Positions 22,389 through 33,713 of a stretch of DNA of 64,000 nucleotides are shown piece by piece (the stretch's first letter is position 1; every line of letters starts with the position of its first letter). Source of the stretch: Gnetum montanum (taxonomy: Eukaryota; Streptophyta; Gnetopsida; Gnetales; Gnetaceae). The notes under the pieces are model-generated. The model had not been told where the DNA came from. It made no database searches and was given only the letters and a program-made list of their open reading frames with translations. The position numbers and the translations under genes are program-made. The stretch spans positions 1 to 64,000 of the forward strand of contig MNCI01004075.1 of NCBI GenBank assembly GCA_015680685.1. Direction: 5' to 3'.

Positions 22389-25300
22389 TTGGGGACTAGG
22401 CACGTTAGATGGGTATGCCAATGTCCCTTTTCTACTAGGCTTATTAGGAAAGCTAAGAGTTTTACTAATGTGCTAGGTATAATTTTTATGCATCTTTTTT
22501 TGTGTCTAATGCTAACATTCTTCTCTTGTTGCTATTGTGGCTATAGTGTACTATTGAAACCCATCCTCATCATGGTTGAGTTGGTGGGTATCTTGTGTTG
22601 TATGAGTGAACCTATGCCAAATGTACCTACACCAAACACACGTGTGTATCACTAGGTGGTATGGTCTAGGTCAAGAGCATAAGAGTTTTTGGAATTTTTT
22701 CTCTACCACTTCAATGTGATAATATGTTCACACTTGGTAGTGGATGTGGCTGGCATCATAATAGAAACACTATTGCTTGGGGAAAACGAGTGTATCCTAA
22801 TGTTCATATTTGATGAGCCTATTGGTAATGAAGGAGTAGGGAGGTCAAGTCGAGGCCCTAGGGGCCTTAGGCCTTTGTCCAAGATTTGGTAGATGCTAGA
22901 ATCCCAACACTACAATAAGAACAACATGTTATTCATTACTCAATGCATACATACTCTTTTCCCGAACCCACCTGAGACAACATATTATGCTGGAAAGTGA
23001 GTCCTCTTATGATTTTTTAGTATTCATTTGATATGCTAACTACTCATGGCTATTGCCAAATTCACTATTGATGCACATGGCCTCCATGATGAGGAGAGGG
23101 CCTTAAACTTGACTCTCACTACCTTGTAGGAATTCTCATCTTTTTAGAATTTCTATGCAACAATGATTGGGTAGATTGGGACACACCTAATGGAATTCCC
23201 TCCTGAGAGGTGTCAAGCTTATGGTTGGTTGGACAATAAGTGCGTGACTAGCGTACCAAGTGTGAAGGAGGTTTCAACCCCACCATTGCCATCTCTCACA
23301 CCATTTGTGCCATGTAAGTAGTATATAATTTTTCTTATGCACTTGTTTCTTTACTTTTCTCAATTTGCTAACTTTACTTTCACCTATTACAGTTGAAGTC
23401 AAGTCATGAGAGGTCACAATGGTTGCCACAGGCTACACTGAGGCCACCCTCATCATGAAATATGATGAGGTTGAGACTTCACAATGTTGGTTGTGCTATG
23501 ATGCCCTAGTGAAGATAACTAGAAAGCTTCAATGGGCTAGGATAATGGGCCTTTTCTTGGCCATTAGCCTAAGTATCCTAGCGGTCGAGATGATTGCCAT
23601 TATTAACTCTTTTAGTGAGAGTGCTGATTAGTTCATCACATGGGCCCATGATGTGTGGGTGACCCTTGACATTACAGATGAATTCTTTGTAGACATCTCT
23701 AACCTTCCTTATGAGGGCCCACTAATTATAGAAAAAAATAATCAAGACCTAGACCACAGAGGAAACATTAAGGAGTGGTTGGGCATGTCTACGTCCCACA
23801 AAGGAATTCAAGTCAAGGAAGTAAAGGTACTTATGATCCACCACCTCTATCCAGTCTTTCGTGCTTATGCATTTCCAAAGCTACTCTTCCAAGGAAAAAT
23901 TCTCAAGGTGGAGCAAGCCTGGATGATGAGGGATGTTCTAGAGGAGGGGACATGTTACAATTGGGCCTCTTACCTTACTAGTGGCCTACATGCTAAGATT
24001 GTTAGGTTGCACCACAACCTCCAAGAAAGATTGCACGTGCACTTCACATTCTTCGGAGCATGCCTACAAAGGTTCATGGAGTTTTTGGTGGTTTGTGAGG
24101 ATGGGCGATGGATGGTGCAAGACTACAAGAAAATCTCTAGGCCATGGATCTAACACATTTTCAACACTACGCAATCATAGGATTCCCTAGAGGCAATCGA
24201 CAAGAAGTTTTTTGTAATGATTAAATGCAATGTGGGATGATCTTACCACACACATAATAGTGTAGGTGCAGCCCCACTAACCAACACTAGAAATGCAACG
24301 AAAGAGGGGCAACTCATTTCTAAGGTAGTGGGATCATTTAGAAAAAATATTAAAAAACCATGCCCCATAGAGAAGCTCGTATGTGAAGTGGAGAAGATTG
24401 GAAGAAAAATTTGGTTTATGTTTCATGATGTACATTCAAGAATGGCTAGTAAGTATCCATCATTGGCTACTACTATAATATGTTATGCTATACTATACTC
24501 ATTATTGAAAATTCTAATCCTAAGTTATGTGATGTAGGTAAGAGGGCCCCTGCGGAGTAGTAGAGCCCATAGAGGATGATGTCCATCCTCAACCTAAGGG
24601 AAAAGTAGTAGATGAAGAGGACAAGAATCTACAAAAGTGTTATGGAAACTTGAGAAAGAAGGATTACTACAGTTTGAAGGGGGTGAGTTTGAAACTTTCA
24701 TTGACAACATGTAGATGGGCGATCCCCTTACTCTCACATCTGAGGGCTTGTTGGGTAGGAGCATTGCATTCCCATATTTTTTTTCTTCTTTTCTTTTTTG
24801 TTTTTTTTTCTTTTTTAACCCTTATGCCTGTAGTTGTTGGTTTTCTAATAATTACTAAGTGTGTTGTGTTGTAGCCACTAGTGTTTTTTATGAACACCCA
24901 ACGTCCACATCCACCTTCCACATGTAACCATGGACAAAGGCTCCTGATAAGTTTTCCTTCATGCAAAGGTTGGTGGATGACATGATGGACCATATACAAC
25001 AAACAAACCCTAACATTGGTATGTCTATATTTATCTATCATTCTCTACTAATTTACTACTTGGATCATGGAAAATGTTGCTTTGTCTATTATGTGATAAT
25101 ACGCTTCGAGCTTCAGTGGGATCCAAATAGGATGGCCCAAGTTGATGCCATGCCTGATTTTCTCCCCAAGGTGGAGCAAGTGCCTTGCCACGTATATGAT
25201 GAGGCAAGTAAATGTGCACTATCATCCATGAGAACATTGTGGGAGTGTAGGTGCATTAACGAGCACCTATGAAAAGAAGTGCATGAGCTCCAAGAGAGGG

Positions 25301-26083
25301 GGGAAAGCTAGGATGCAAAATTGAAGGACTTGTAGTCCCATTATGACTTCTTAGCGGCATGTGACAATGCAAATGACACCTGGAGAATAGCTAAAGTTAA
25401 CTATGCCAAGTATTGGTCAACCATCTAGGGAAAGAATGAGGCCACCTAGGAGGTGATCAAGCAAAGGCTGCAAATGAACTTATTAGCAAGGAAGAACCAA
25501 GACTGGAAGGATTATAGTGCAAAAGTGTATCAATGGGGCTAAACTCAAAAGAATCATAAGCACCACTATAAGCAAGAACATGAGGCATACCTTAAAACAT
25601 ACAAATATGAGTTTGGGGAGCATCATTGCTGAGGCATATTTCTTGATGTAATTGGCACAACACAGGCTTATGAATTTTTTGCTAGTAATGTAATGGTGAG
25701 TGGAACCATAAAGAGACACATCACTATACCTTCAGGAGAGGTCACTTCTGCTAGGTTTTTACCAAGGCCACCCTCATGGACAACCATGGAGAAAGGAAAG
25801 ACCCTCATGGGTATTGGCCTTATTAAGGAGGATTTGACATGGCTATTAGACGAGAAAATCCTTTAATGCTTGGAGGAAGGCCTCAATAGGATGCCCCTAG
25901 ACATGGATGCAGGTCCTTCTTAGGTTGGTCCAGTTTGAATTATTTTTATTTACTTTATTATAATGTTGCATGTCACTTTATTTGTAAGCTAATTTATTAT
26001 TTTATTTTTGTTTCAAGCAAGTTTTTGGTAATGGTGTAGGCCTTAATGGAGTAACCGAGGAAGATAAAGAAGAAGAATCCTAG
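22389..26083 (+). pseudogene. Antisense multi-exon gene X, copy 1
   Basis: Not a family I can name. Coding pieces lie around 22560-22892, 23419-24153, 24328-24537, 24874-25018, 25119-25930 and 26020-26083, ending at TAG 26081. Similarity to copies 2 and 3 includes MVELVGIL near the start, EMIAIINSFSE and KEWLGMSTSH in the middle, SRPWI, then PWTKAPDKFSFMQRL. The C-terminal half is charged and helix-prone and ends acidic (GVTEEDKEEES). Introns are suggested by CAT|GTAAGT at 23313 with ATTACAG at 23391, and by CATTG|GTATGT at 25018 with TTCAG at 25118, the latter matching copy 2. Seven stops in the 25.1-25.9 kb exon are explicable by C-to-T or G-to-A changes. It opposes the flanking gag-pro on strand. 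Confidence 0.7.
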
Positions 26084-26309
26084 TCCCTAACCAAAAACTA
26101 CTAGCTAAGCTACCTAGAATGTGGCTTTGCTATTGGGAAATTTTGTATTTTGTGAAAATTTTTGTTTTGGATGTGAACTTGAACTATATATTTTATTGAT
26201 AATTTAATAGAAATGTGATGAATATTCATATATCACTTTGTTGTATTTTATATCATGTTGCTGTAATTTTAACTTATGATTTGAGTGATGCAATTAGGTC
26301 CCTTATGGG

Positions 26310-26455
26310 CCCCATGGAATTTTAAGGCCATAGCAAAAGGACCATCACTAGTTAAGGCCATTTCGGATCATCGGTAGTTTAGGGCCATTTCGAGCCATTA
26401 TGCAAAGGAAAGTAAGTTGTCAATTTTAGGCCTTAGTAGGTTGTTATTTTAATAT
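26310..26455. repeat. Minisatellite between gene X copy 1 and protease
   Basis: Diverged units with TTTAAGGCCATAG, TTAAGGCCATTTC and TTTAGGGCCATTTCG, related to the 29-bp arrays at 10691 and 40540. A (TA)n run follows at about 26475-26495. The same array, followed by similar AT-rich sequence, separates X from protease at 40.5-41.2 kb. Confidence 0.75.
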
Positions 26456-26959
26456 AGATTTTTTTTTGTTATTACATATATATATATATTTATTTATTTT
26501 GAAAATGAAAAGGCTAAACAAAATTGCATAACATAAAAAAAATGAAATGACTAATGCAAGATACAAATAACAATGCAAACGTAACTATACAAGCAAAGAA
26601 CAAAAGGTAGGCAAACATGTAGATGAACTAAGGGGATACCTTAGTCATGTAAGTGTTTTCTAACCCGATGTGGGTTAGGAGGCATAAGAAAATATTTACC
26701 TAGACCTTCATTTGTTACACAAAAGGGCATTTCTACATAGAAAGCTCCCTTAGGAAGGTTCCTCATTTTGCTTGGTTGTTTAGGTGGATCAACCAGACAA
26801 AGTTGGCTTTCACCCTAAATGGTTGATGAGTCTTTAGAGAACTCTACTTCTAACCCTTATTCTATGTCAATGTTGTTCATGGTGGAGGGAGCTACATTTT
26901 CACCATAAATCACCACCTCTTGAGCCTCACAGGACAAGTGGATCTCTTCATGAGTAGGT

Positions 26960-27601
26960 GAAGAAATGGCCTATAACTGGGCTAGAGAAGACCTCCCTAG
27001 GATTAGGTTGAATCCAAGAATTTCTTCAATAATAATGAACTCAGTAGTAGTGGTCAATTGCTCCCCTACCATGAAAGCTATCATGATCATTCCCCTTACA
27101 ACAACACATGGTCCATTGAAGGATTTGAAGCACATTGTCTTTGTTGGCTTGATTAGATTAACCAGGCCAAGTTTGTCAGTGATGGGGAAGGTGATGACAT
27201 TGGTTACTATGCTATCATTGACATGCATCTTGAGAATTTTATATTGGCCTATGTGAATTATTATAAACATTTCCATACTTCTCACCTAATCCTTTTCAGG
27301 GTCTACATTAAGTACCTCATTGTGAAATGTTAAGGGAATTGACCTTGACTATTGGGTTATGGGGGGGAAGAAATACAGTGTGGATGGCCTTTTCATTTGC
27401 TGGAATGTCCTCTTTGATAGGAATAGAGGTTAACATGTGAACCAGTGCTTCATGGTGAATAGATGAAGTCATTACTAGGTCATACAAGCTTAGAGTAGTG
27501 TTCTTTTGTTTGAGAGATTGTTTAACTTGTTCCAGTGTGTCCAACAAATATTTTCTACTATTCATTATTTTGGTAGCCCTTACCTCCTCCATAAAACCCA
27601 A
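26960..27601 (-). pseudogene. Tat-like gypsy protease region, inactivated
   Basis: Minus strand. First comes a pre-protease segment with LYDLVMTSSIHHEALVHML (27500-27430), the counterpart of the LLDLL..S..HR.AL block before protease in Tat and Ogre elements. The protease proper follows in another frame: HVNDSIVTNVITFP (27225-27180), where the active-site D-(D)-G is NDS in place of the DDG kept at 41.6 kb. KSFNGPCVVVRGMI and GFNLILGRSSLAQL follow, the last being the conserved LLGRPW-like C-terminal motif. A frameshift lies between the two parts. Loss of the catalytic motif indicates no activity. Confidence 0.82.
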
Positions 27602-30240
27602 GACATTGATCTCTCAAGGAGGAGATTTAACCTTTCATTGTGTAGTGGGCTTCCAAGCCTCACTACTCATTTTCTGGCTATTTGCACTTGTGTTGGCAAT
27701 CTAAGATGATGAAGCCATGGGGATGGCTGACAAGGGGATGAGCTTAGGAGGACCTAACTCCATATGTTCCCTAATCATTTTTTCAATGAGATACTCATCA
27801 GGTCTCTTGGGATGTGACTTTGGATGGGTAGGATGTGTTGTAGTTTCCACCACCAAATCTTGAGTAGGTAGGGGGTCCACATGTCATGGAACCCTAATGA
27901 AAAAGGGTGTTTGGGTTGCCATTTTCCTAATGTGCTATGAGGCCATAACCACAAACGGTGTTGTGGGAACCTGAGGTAGTGCTTTGGTGACGAAAGGAGG
28001 CTATGGTCTAGTCAATTTTGAGGCCCCAATGTTACCAGAGGACACACGAACTGCAAATGGTTCATGTGCCAGTTCTACATTGTCATTAACACTAATAGCA
28101 TTAATGATGTAACTTGCACCATTAGTATTGAGGGAGTCCTTGTAGACTTTCATTGCTTGAATTTTTGGTCATACAAGATGGCTATCATCAAGGATGAATT
28201 TTCCGTGATCAATCATGCATTGAATGTCATCCTTTAATGCCAAGTAGTAGTCCATATCATGGTCATGCAACTAGTTATAGTTGCAAAATTAGTCCAATCT
28301 AAATTTTACATGTGTCCTTAGACATTTACTTTTGTTAGATGCACCGAGCACCAAGTAACTAGTCCAAGATCTTGAATATCTTGATAGGAAATGGGGTATA
28401 CTTTGAGCAATCCTTGTGCTCAAATGTTATCCTTTGGGGAGCTTGCCCCACAATTGCTGATGGTGTAGGTTGGTTGGTTCTCATAGTGTTAGAACTTGAT
28501 GCTTTGTTTTTGTTCACCAAGGCTTTAAACACCTTGGCTGTTGGTTTAGTGTTGTTTGGTTTCACTTCATTGGCCACAACTACAATGGTTTTTGTTTCCT
28601 TTCCCTTTTCCTTGCTGTTTTTGTGTGTTCATTTTTATAGGCCACATAGGTTGCGTCCTTATTGGCCTGTGCCACGTCCTATATGCTTTTTGTTTGAGCA
28701 AAGGCTTGGCTCAGGGAGCATAGGGCTAGATAGTATATTTTTGACTTAATAAAGTCATTTACTACACCTTTGAAGATAGGTAGAAGGTTAGTTTCTACTA
28801 TTAGCTCATGAATTTCATTAAGGAAAGCACTCCAACATTGTACAAATTTTTGTACTAGCTCTAGCACCCCTTGCTTGATGTTAATTAATTGGTTCAAGAT
28901 GGCCTTGGAATTCAAGTTGTACTAGAAGTGAGTTACAAATTGACTAAGTAGGTCTTCCAAAGTGAATATGGAAGCCCTAGGGAGCTCACAGTACTAGTCA
29001 AGAGCTCTGCCTATCAAGGAGATGGAAAATACATAGATGATTGCATGTGGCCATGCTTGCAAAAGTAGGCATTCAAAATAGAAAGTTACAGGGTGAGCAT
29101 TGGGGTCCCCTTCACCATTTTATTTGGTAAACTAGGGAAGCTAGACCCTAGGGGGTAGAGTTAGTAGCAAGACCACAAGACTAATATGGTCATCTTGGTA
29201 GAAGTCCATCACATGGACTATTTCTGAGTTAGCTGCTTTAAGCCACCTAACGTCCTTCATTAGTGTTTGAATGAGTTGAAATGCCTAGTCCAAACTTGGG
29301 GAAGATGCAACTGGTTGCATCTCTTGCGTTGCCTATGGTGTCATTTGAGTAGCCCATAGCCCTACTGTGGGCTTTGTTACCACATCAGACCCTTATTGCA
29401 TTTTTTGTTGCATGTATTGATGGGTGTGTAACTGTTGTACCATAGACATAGAGGCTGGGGCCCACCATGCGATTGTGGCTTGCACTATTATTGGAGGTGC
29501 TAATAAGGTGGTTGGGATGAAGGACACTTGACTTGTTTATGGATAAGATAAAGGCATTGTGTGCATGTATGGCTGCATTGGCATCATGGATGTTGGCAAG
29601 GAAGGTTGTATGGACTAGGTGGAGATAACAAAGGAAAAGGTGATAGAGGGTCCCATACCTTATACGTGTAGTACTTGGTGGCTAGCTACCACAGGCATGG
29701 ACTTGGGTAGTAAGAGTGATACTACTATCTCAAAGAAGGTAGATGATTGTGACTAGTGTGGGACAAAATTGAAAATGGGTTGTTGGGAAAAGTCATAAAA
29801 TGGGATACCTTTGTTTGAACGAGCCTCAAACTCCTCTTGCCTATTCTGTAGGGGCTCATCATAGTTTAAGGCCACATCATGCTCATTAGGCCCACTCTCT
29901 CTAATGAGTTGGTCTAGCAACCACATAAAGTCTTCAGTAAGTGGGATGGATGTGTCAAGTGTAGGAAGGAACTTCTTCCCATTCCAATGTATGATTTTAG
30001 AGCTTCGCTTTGCATCTAGTTCTTAGTAGTCTAGGGATAGACCTGCCTAAAGCTTCACACAATGGAGGTTATATCTTTCATCATCCAACACCACGTGTTT
30101 AGGCAATTGGTTACACATTTTAAGTGACTACTATTCTGGCTGTATGGGACTGAGTTGTGCTTTAATATCTACCACCTGTTGGATGGGATGAGCTACCTCC
30201 ATGCTTAGGGTAGAGGTTGAAGGGTTCACAGGATTCATGT
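27602..30240 (-). pseudogene. Tat-like gypsy gag
   Basis: On the minus strand a start codon at 30240 (MNPVNPSTSTLSMEV) opens a frame interrupted by several stops. The N-terminal third is rich in P, S, T, Q and M. The gag core reads KNGEGDPNAH-like sequence at about 29135-29100 (preceded by FTK and a TAG stop), then WYCELPRASIFTLEDLLSQF-like sequence and a helical block near 28915-28680 (NIKQGVLELVQKFVQCW). A zinc-knuckle-like remnant, DHDMDYYLALKDDI at about 28260-28215, resembles the GHDTEDC..LK motif of Tat gags with its cysteine lost. Gag coats the genomic RNA in the particle. It precedes protease as usual. Confidence 0.82.
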
Positions 30241-30845
30241 TATCGTGTAAAAATTTAAGAAATTATAGTGCTAAATAGAAAATGATTAAGTGCAAAAAAT
30301 GTTGAAAAAATAGCTAAGTATGAAAACTGTGAAAACAAGCCAAAAAATTACTAAATCTAGAAATGTTATTAGAAAATGACTAACTTTGGCATTACACTTG
30401 CTACACTCTTAGAGGTTTTTATGCTCCCTAGAACACCCATATATTGACACAATGGACACAGCTAGGCTTTCATCATACAAGGTTCTAAGAAAATTGACAA
30501 CTGGGACCAATCTACACCAATTGAATTGTAGATAACTCTTGCACTAGCTTGTGATCTAGCTACTTCCATGGCAAGTTCATAGGGATGTTACTGTTGATGC
30601 ATTTGGCCATTTTATGGAACAGTAAGATTCAAGGTTTTGAGTTTGGTGAGTTACAAGAATTATCAAAGTTATATTCAAGGGCTATGGGCATGTTAAAGCT
30701 TTGTGGAGTAAATTAAAACTTTAATGAGATGATAGGTTTGATGTGAAGTAACTTTGAAGCAAAAATTGGTGACATCATCAAGCACCCGTTACCTTTCAAA
30801 GGAAATAAAATATGTTTGAAAGATGCAAATATTTTAGTTTACGGT
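30241..30845 (-). other. Retrotransposon leader
   Basis: AT-rich, no coding motif; lies upstream of gag on the minus strand and downstream of the inserted segment. Probably the inner part of the leader between primer-binding site and gag. Confidence 0.5.
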
Positions 30846-30849
30846 TTGG

Positions 30850-31510
30850 AGGTTCACTCACACGGTACAACAAACTGAAAAATGGAATTCCTGGGCATGG
30901 ATCTGATGAAGAAAATCGTGGCCCTAATTTGCTCTGAATGACTGCAGAAAATTGCAGCCCTGTTCACATATTCTGTTAATGATTTGTTTGGGCGTTCTTG
31001 GGAATTCGTGGGTCTGTTCCGACAGGGTTAATTCAGGAAATGGCTCCAACAGAACACGCAGGCAGCAAGTGCACAGAGGCAGTTGAAGAAAATAACGGCA
31101 GCACAAACGCGAACGCAGGATGCATAAACAAAAACCCAAATCGAAATCTACGTTTTTTGGGGTTCTGTCCCGCGCATCCACGAATGCACTGCAGGAAACA
31201 AAAAATAATAAACCAGAGGACAAAAGGCAGAGAGCGAAGGGCAAACAACGAGCAGGCGCGTTTCTGGTTCATCCCTGCAACTTCAAAAAAATTTTGTGCA
31301 GTTATTTCATCGCTAAAACAGGGCTTCTTCCTTCCAAAAGATTCATTTCGAATTTTAGGCGGCATGTCCTACAACTTACCTTCAAACAACAGCCATGACC
31401 AATGCTGATGCATTCGGCATCGCATACCAGTCCGATGGAGATGGCAACAGGGACACGGGAGCACATCAGGATAACTGTCCAAAGATATTTCTGACCGATG
31501 CTGGTGAACC
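30850..31510. other. CG-retaining island of unknown identity
   Basis: Composition differs sharply from both flanks: CG dinucleotides are frequent (for example AACGCGAACGCAGG and CCCGCGCATCCACG) and open frames of 90-136 codons overlap on both strands. A minus-strand frame at 31365-31033 has a hydrophobic middle (LPFVLWFIIFCFL) but no known domain. Overlap on both strands argues that the frames are a consequence of composition. It may be part of a recent insertion with the LTR-like segment that follows. Confidence 0.4.
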
Positions 31511-32120
31511 GGAGTCTGCAGATAAAATTTTAAAATTTTTTATATAACCTACAAAACCATATGCACATGTGAAGCCCCAGTTATAAACTTACGTCTTCTT
31601 AAAATTTATCTCACGACTTCCAAAACATTGTTGATTAATAAAAGCGCTTACAAACATGTTAAAATTAATATTCACATTTTTAAATATGTTTGTAATATTT
31701 AAAGGTATAAAATATAACTTCCCAAGCATAAATCTCTCCTAAATTACATGAGTAAGTTGTAACTTCTTAACTTGGGAGTAAAGTTAGCTAAGATATTTTA
31801 GCAAATAATCTCCTATTGGTTGGTCAAATTACTTAAGAGAGAAGATAGGAGAGATATTTTAGAGATATTTTAGGGATATTTTTCCTAAGAAGAGGAGAAT
31901 CTCAGTTTTTTTTGGAAGTCTTATACACCACTTAGAAGACTTGAGGTCTCATTTTAAAGAGGCAAAATTAAAAAGATATATATGTGTATGAAGTAAGTTG
32001 CCACTATAGCTTGTATTCCTATGTATTTTAGAAATTATATTTTAATTTCCTATAATATTGTAACCACCAAGACCATTTGTCAATTGTAGCCTTTTTATCT
32101 CTTTTGTGGTTAAAATCACC

Positions 32121-32227
32121 TAAAATTGTTGTACTTACCTAACTTGTTGGGCAAGTAACCTCCTAACTTGTTGNTAAAATTGTTGTACTTACCTAACTTG
32201 TTGGGCAAGTAATCTCCTAATTGGTTG
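32121..32227 (+). repeat. 53-bp tandem duplication flanking an undetermined base
   Basis: Copies at 32121-32173 and 32175-32227 are nearly identical (a few C/T and T/G differences) and are separated by a single N at 32174. Either a true tandem duplication or two overlapping contig ends joined with a one-base gap. Confidence 0.9.
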
Positions 32228-32299
32228 GCCAAGTTACTTGGGAGAGAAGTTAGGTGAGATATTTTTGAATATGTAACTTCCCTACCTACCTTGGAACCC

Positions 32300-32308
32300 T
32301 ATAAAAAG
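32300..32308 (+). promoter_or_regulatory. TATA box of the LTR-like insertion
   Basis: TATAAAAAG preceded by GGAACCC and followed about 30 bases later by a CATCA-rich leader; AATAAAG follows 210 bp downstream, giving the U3-R arrangement of an LTR. Confidence 0.5.
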
Positions 32309-33690
32309 GCTTCAAGGATCAAGGAAGAATATCATTATCATCACTTGTCATCATCACTTCTCATCATCACTTCTCACATCACACTTGGGGTCTCATACAT
32401 CACATTTTGAAGGCTACTAGTTAGCACTTGGGCTCTTAGAGACACTTTGAGTCTTGGGAGAAGAGCATTTGTAAAGAAGAAAGCGTGAACGATTGCTTGC
32501 AAGATGGCTTGCTAGAATAAAGATTTCAGCCTCTTTGTCATGGTCCTGTGAGTTATGCATTTCATTTTTTGTTTTGTTTAAATTGCTTAGCTAGTGGTTT
32601 AGATAGTATCATCTTTGGCAAGTAATTTTGGGATTTTTAGATTGCTCTTATTGTTCTTTTTGCCCGATAGAAATTTCTGTTAAAATTTTTCCATAGAAGC
32701 GCTAGTGAATAAAAGACTTAAGAGAATTTTAGTAGTAAATTTCATTATTGTGCAATGTTTGGGAACTGCTATTGGGTTGTTGAAAGAGAGCGACTGTTTG
32801 TAGTCACGCTGTGGTACAATCTAGTAGTCAAAAGGGTTCAGAAAATCTTTGGTATTTTGATGGAACTAGAAGAGCTTCTTTATCTTTAAAGTGATTTTCT
32901 GTGTTATTTCAATCAGAAATTGTCAAATTTTTTAAAGGTTCTGTCTGAATGCAATCGTTGGCATTTATTGTCTAGTCAAAGTGGAGTCTCGTACAAGGTA
33001 GTTTACGCAGCGATTTTTGGTAGCACAATAGGATTGTCTTGAAGATATTGCTTGGTTGAGCCTTTGGATTTTGAATAATTCATAGATATTGAATTTGGAA
33101 TAGCTTTATTACGAAGTGTTTACTCGTGTCATTTTACCTTGTTTAAATATTTGAGGTTCACACAAATCTGGTTTCTTTTCTTTTTGTCTATTTCCATTGA
33201 ATCTTGCTCGATTTCTAGTTTTCTTGTGGAACTATCTCTTTCTCTAGGGAAAATTAGGAGTAGATTCGCGGAGTTATGCTCAAATGTTTATGCAAAATTT
33301 TACTTGTTACAAGCAGGTATTATAAGGACCACATAGACTAGGCAGTTGAACAAAATAGGAAACTTTCAACAACTCACAGTACTTGACAAAGTTGGCTGAA
33401 TCTCTTAAAGTAAGTCATTTGTAGTTTACACACACGCAATGATTACATTTCTCACAACCGCACGCCGCAACAGCACACACACATACTTACATTAACTACT
33501 GAGTTATTTGGAGGTATCTGGGCCTTGGTGTTGCCAGAGATCAGCAGACACCTAAATCCTGTTCGAGGACACTCATTGGCGGTCGCGTCCCAAACGGTCG
33601 CCAACAGTTACATCTATGCTAGCTTTCAACTAGTAATGGAGCTATAGAGGGCATGTGGGACTACCATTGAACATAGAAGGAATGGGAGGC

Positions 33691-33712
33691 CCTCCTTCTA
33701 GTGCCAAAAATT
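33691..33712 (-). promoter_or_regulatory. Primer-binding-site-like sequence next to LTR B
   Basis: On the minus strand the LTR ends GACATCA and is followed after a few bases by TTTGGCACTAGAAGGAGG. Position and sequence fit the primer-binding site of a plant gypsy element; I do not assign the tRNA. Its presence makes LTR B a 5' LTR with the internal region to the left, consistent with gag at 30.24 kb. Confidence 0.6.
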
Positions 33713-33713
33713 A

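Larger units (their letters stand above)
31560..33610 (+). mobile_element. LTR-like insertion with promoter and polyadenylation signals
   Basis: A non-coding segment with plus-strand signals typical of an LTR: TATAAAAAG at 32300, pyrimidine/TCATCATCACTTC repeats just after it, and AATAAAG at 32517. The phrase AATCTCCTAATTGGTTGG then AGAGAAG occurs at 31805 and 32210, a direct repeat about 406 bp apart. The right end is CG-rich (GGCGGTCGCGTCCCAAACGG). It interrupts the leader of a minus-strand gypsy element. I could not place exact ends or a target-site duplication, so class and boundaries are open. Confidence 0.45.

Noticed and set aside
24667-25041. 124-codon minus-strand frame
   Set aside because: Antisense to an intron and exon of gene X copy 1; no motif and no counterpart in the other X copies.
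31033-31365. Minus-strand frame with a hydrophobic segment, possible secreted protein
   Set aside because: Overlaps frames of similar length on the other strand; length follows from the GC-richer composition and no domain is visible.
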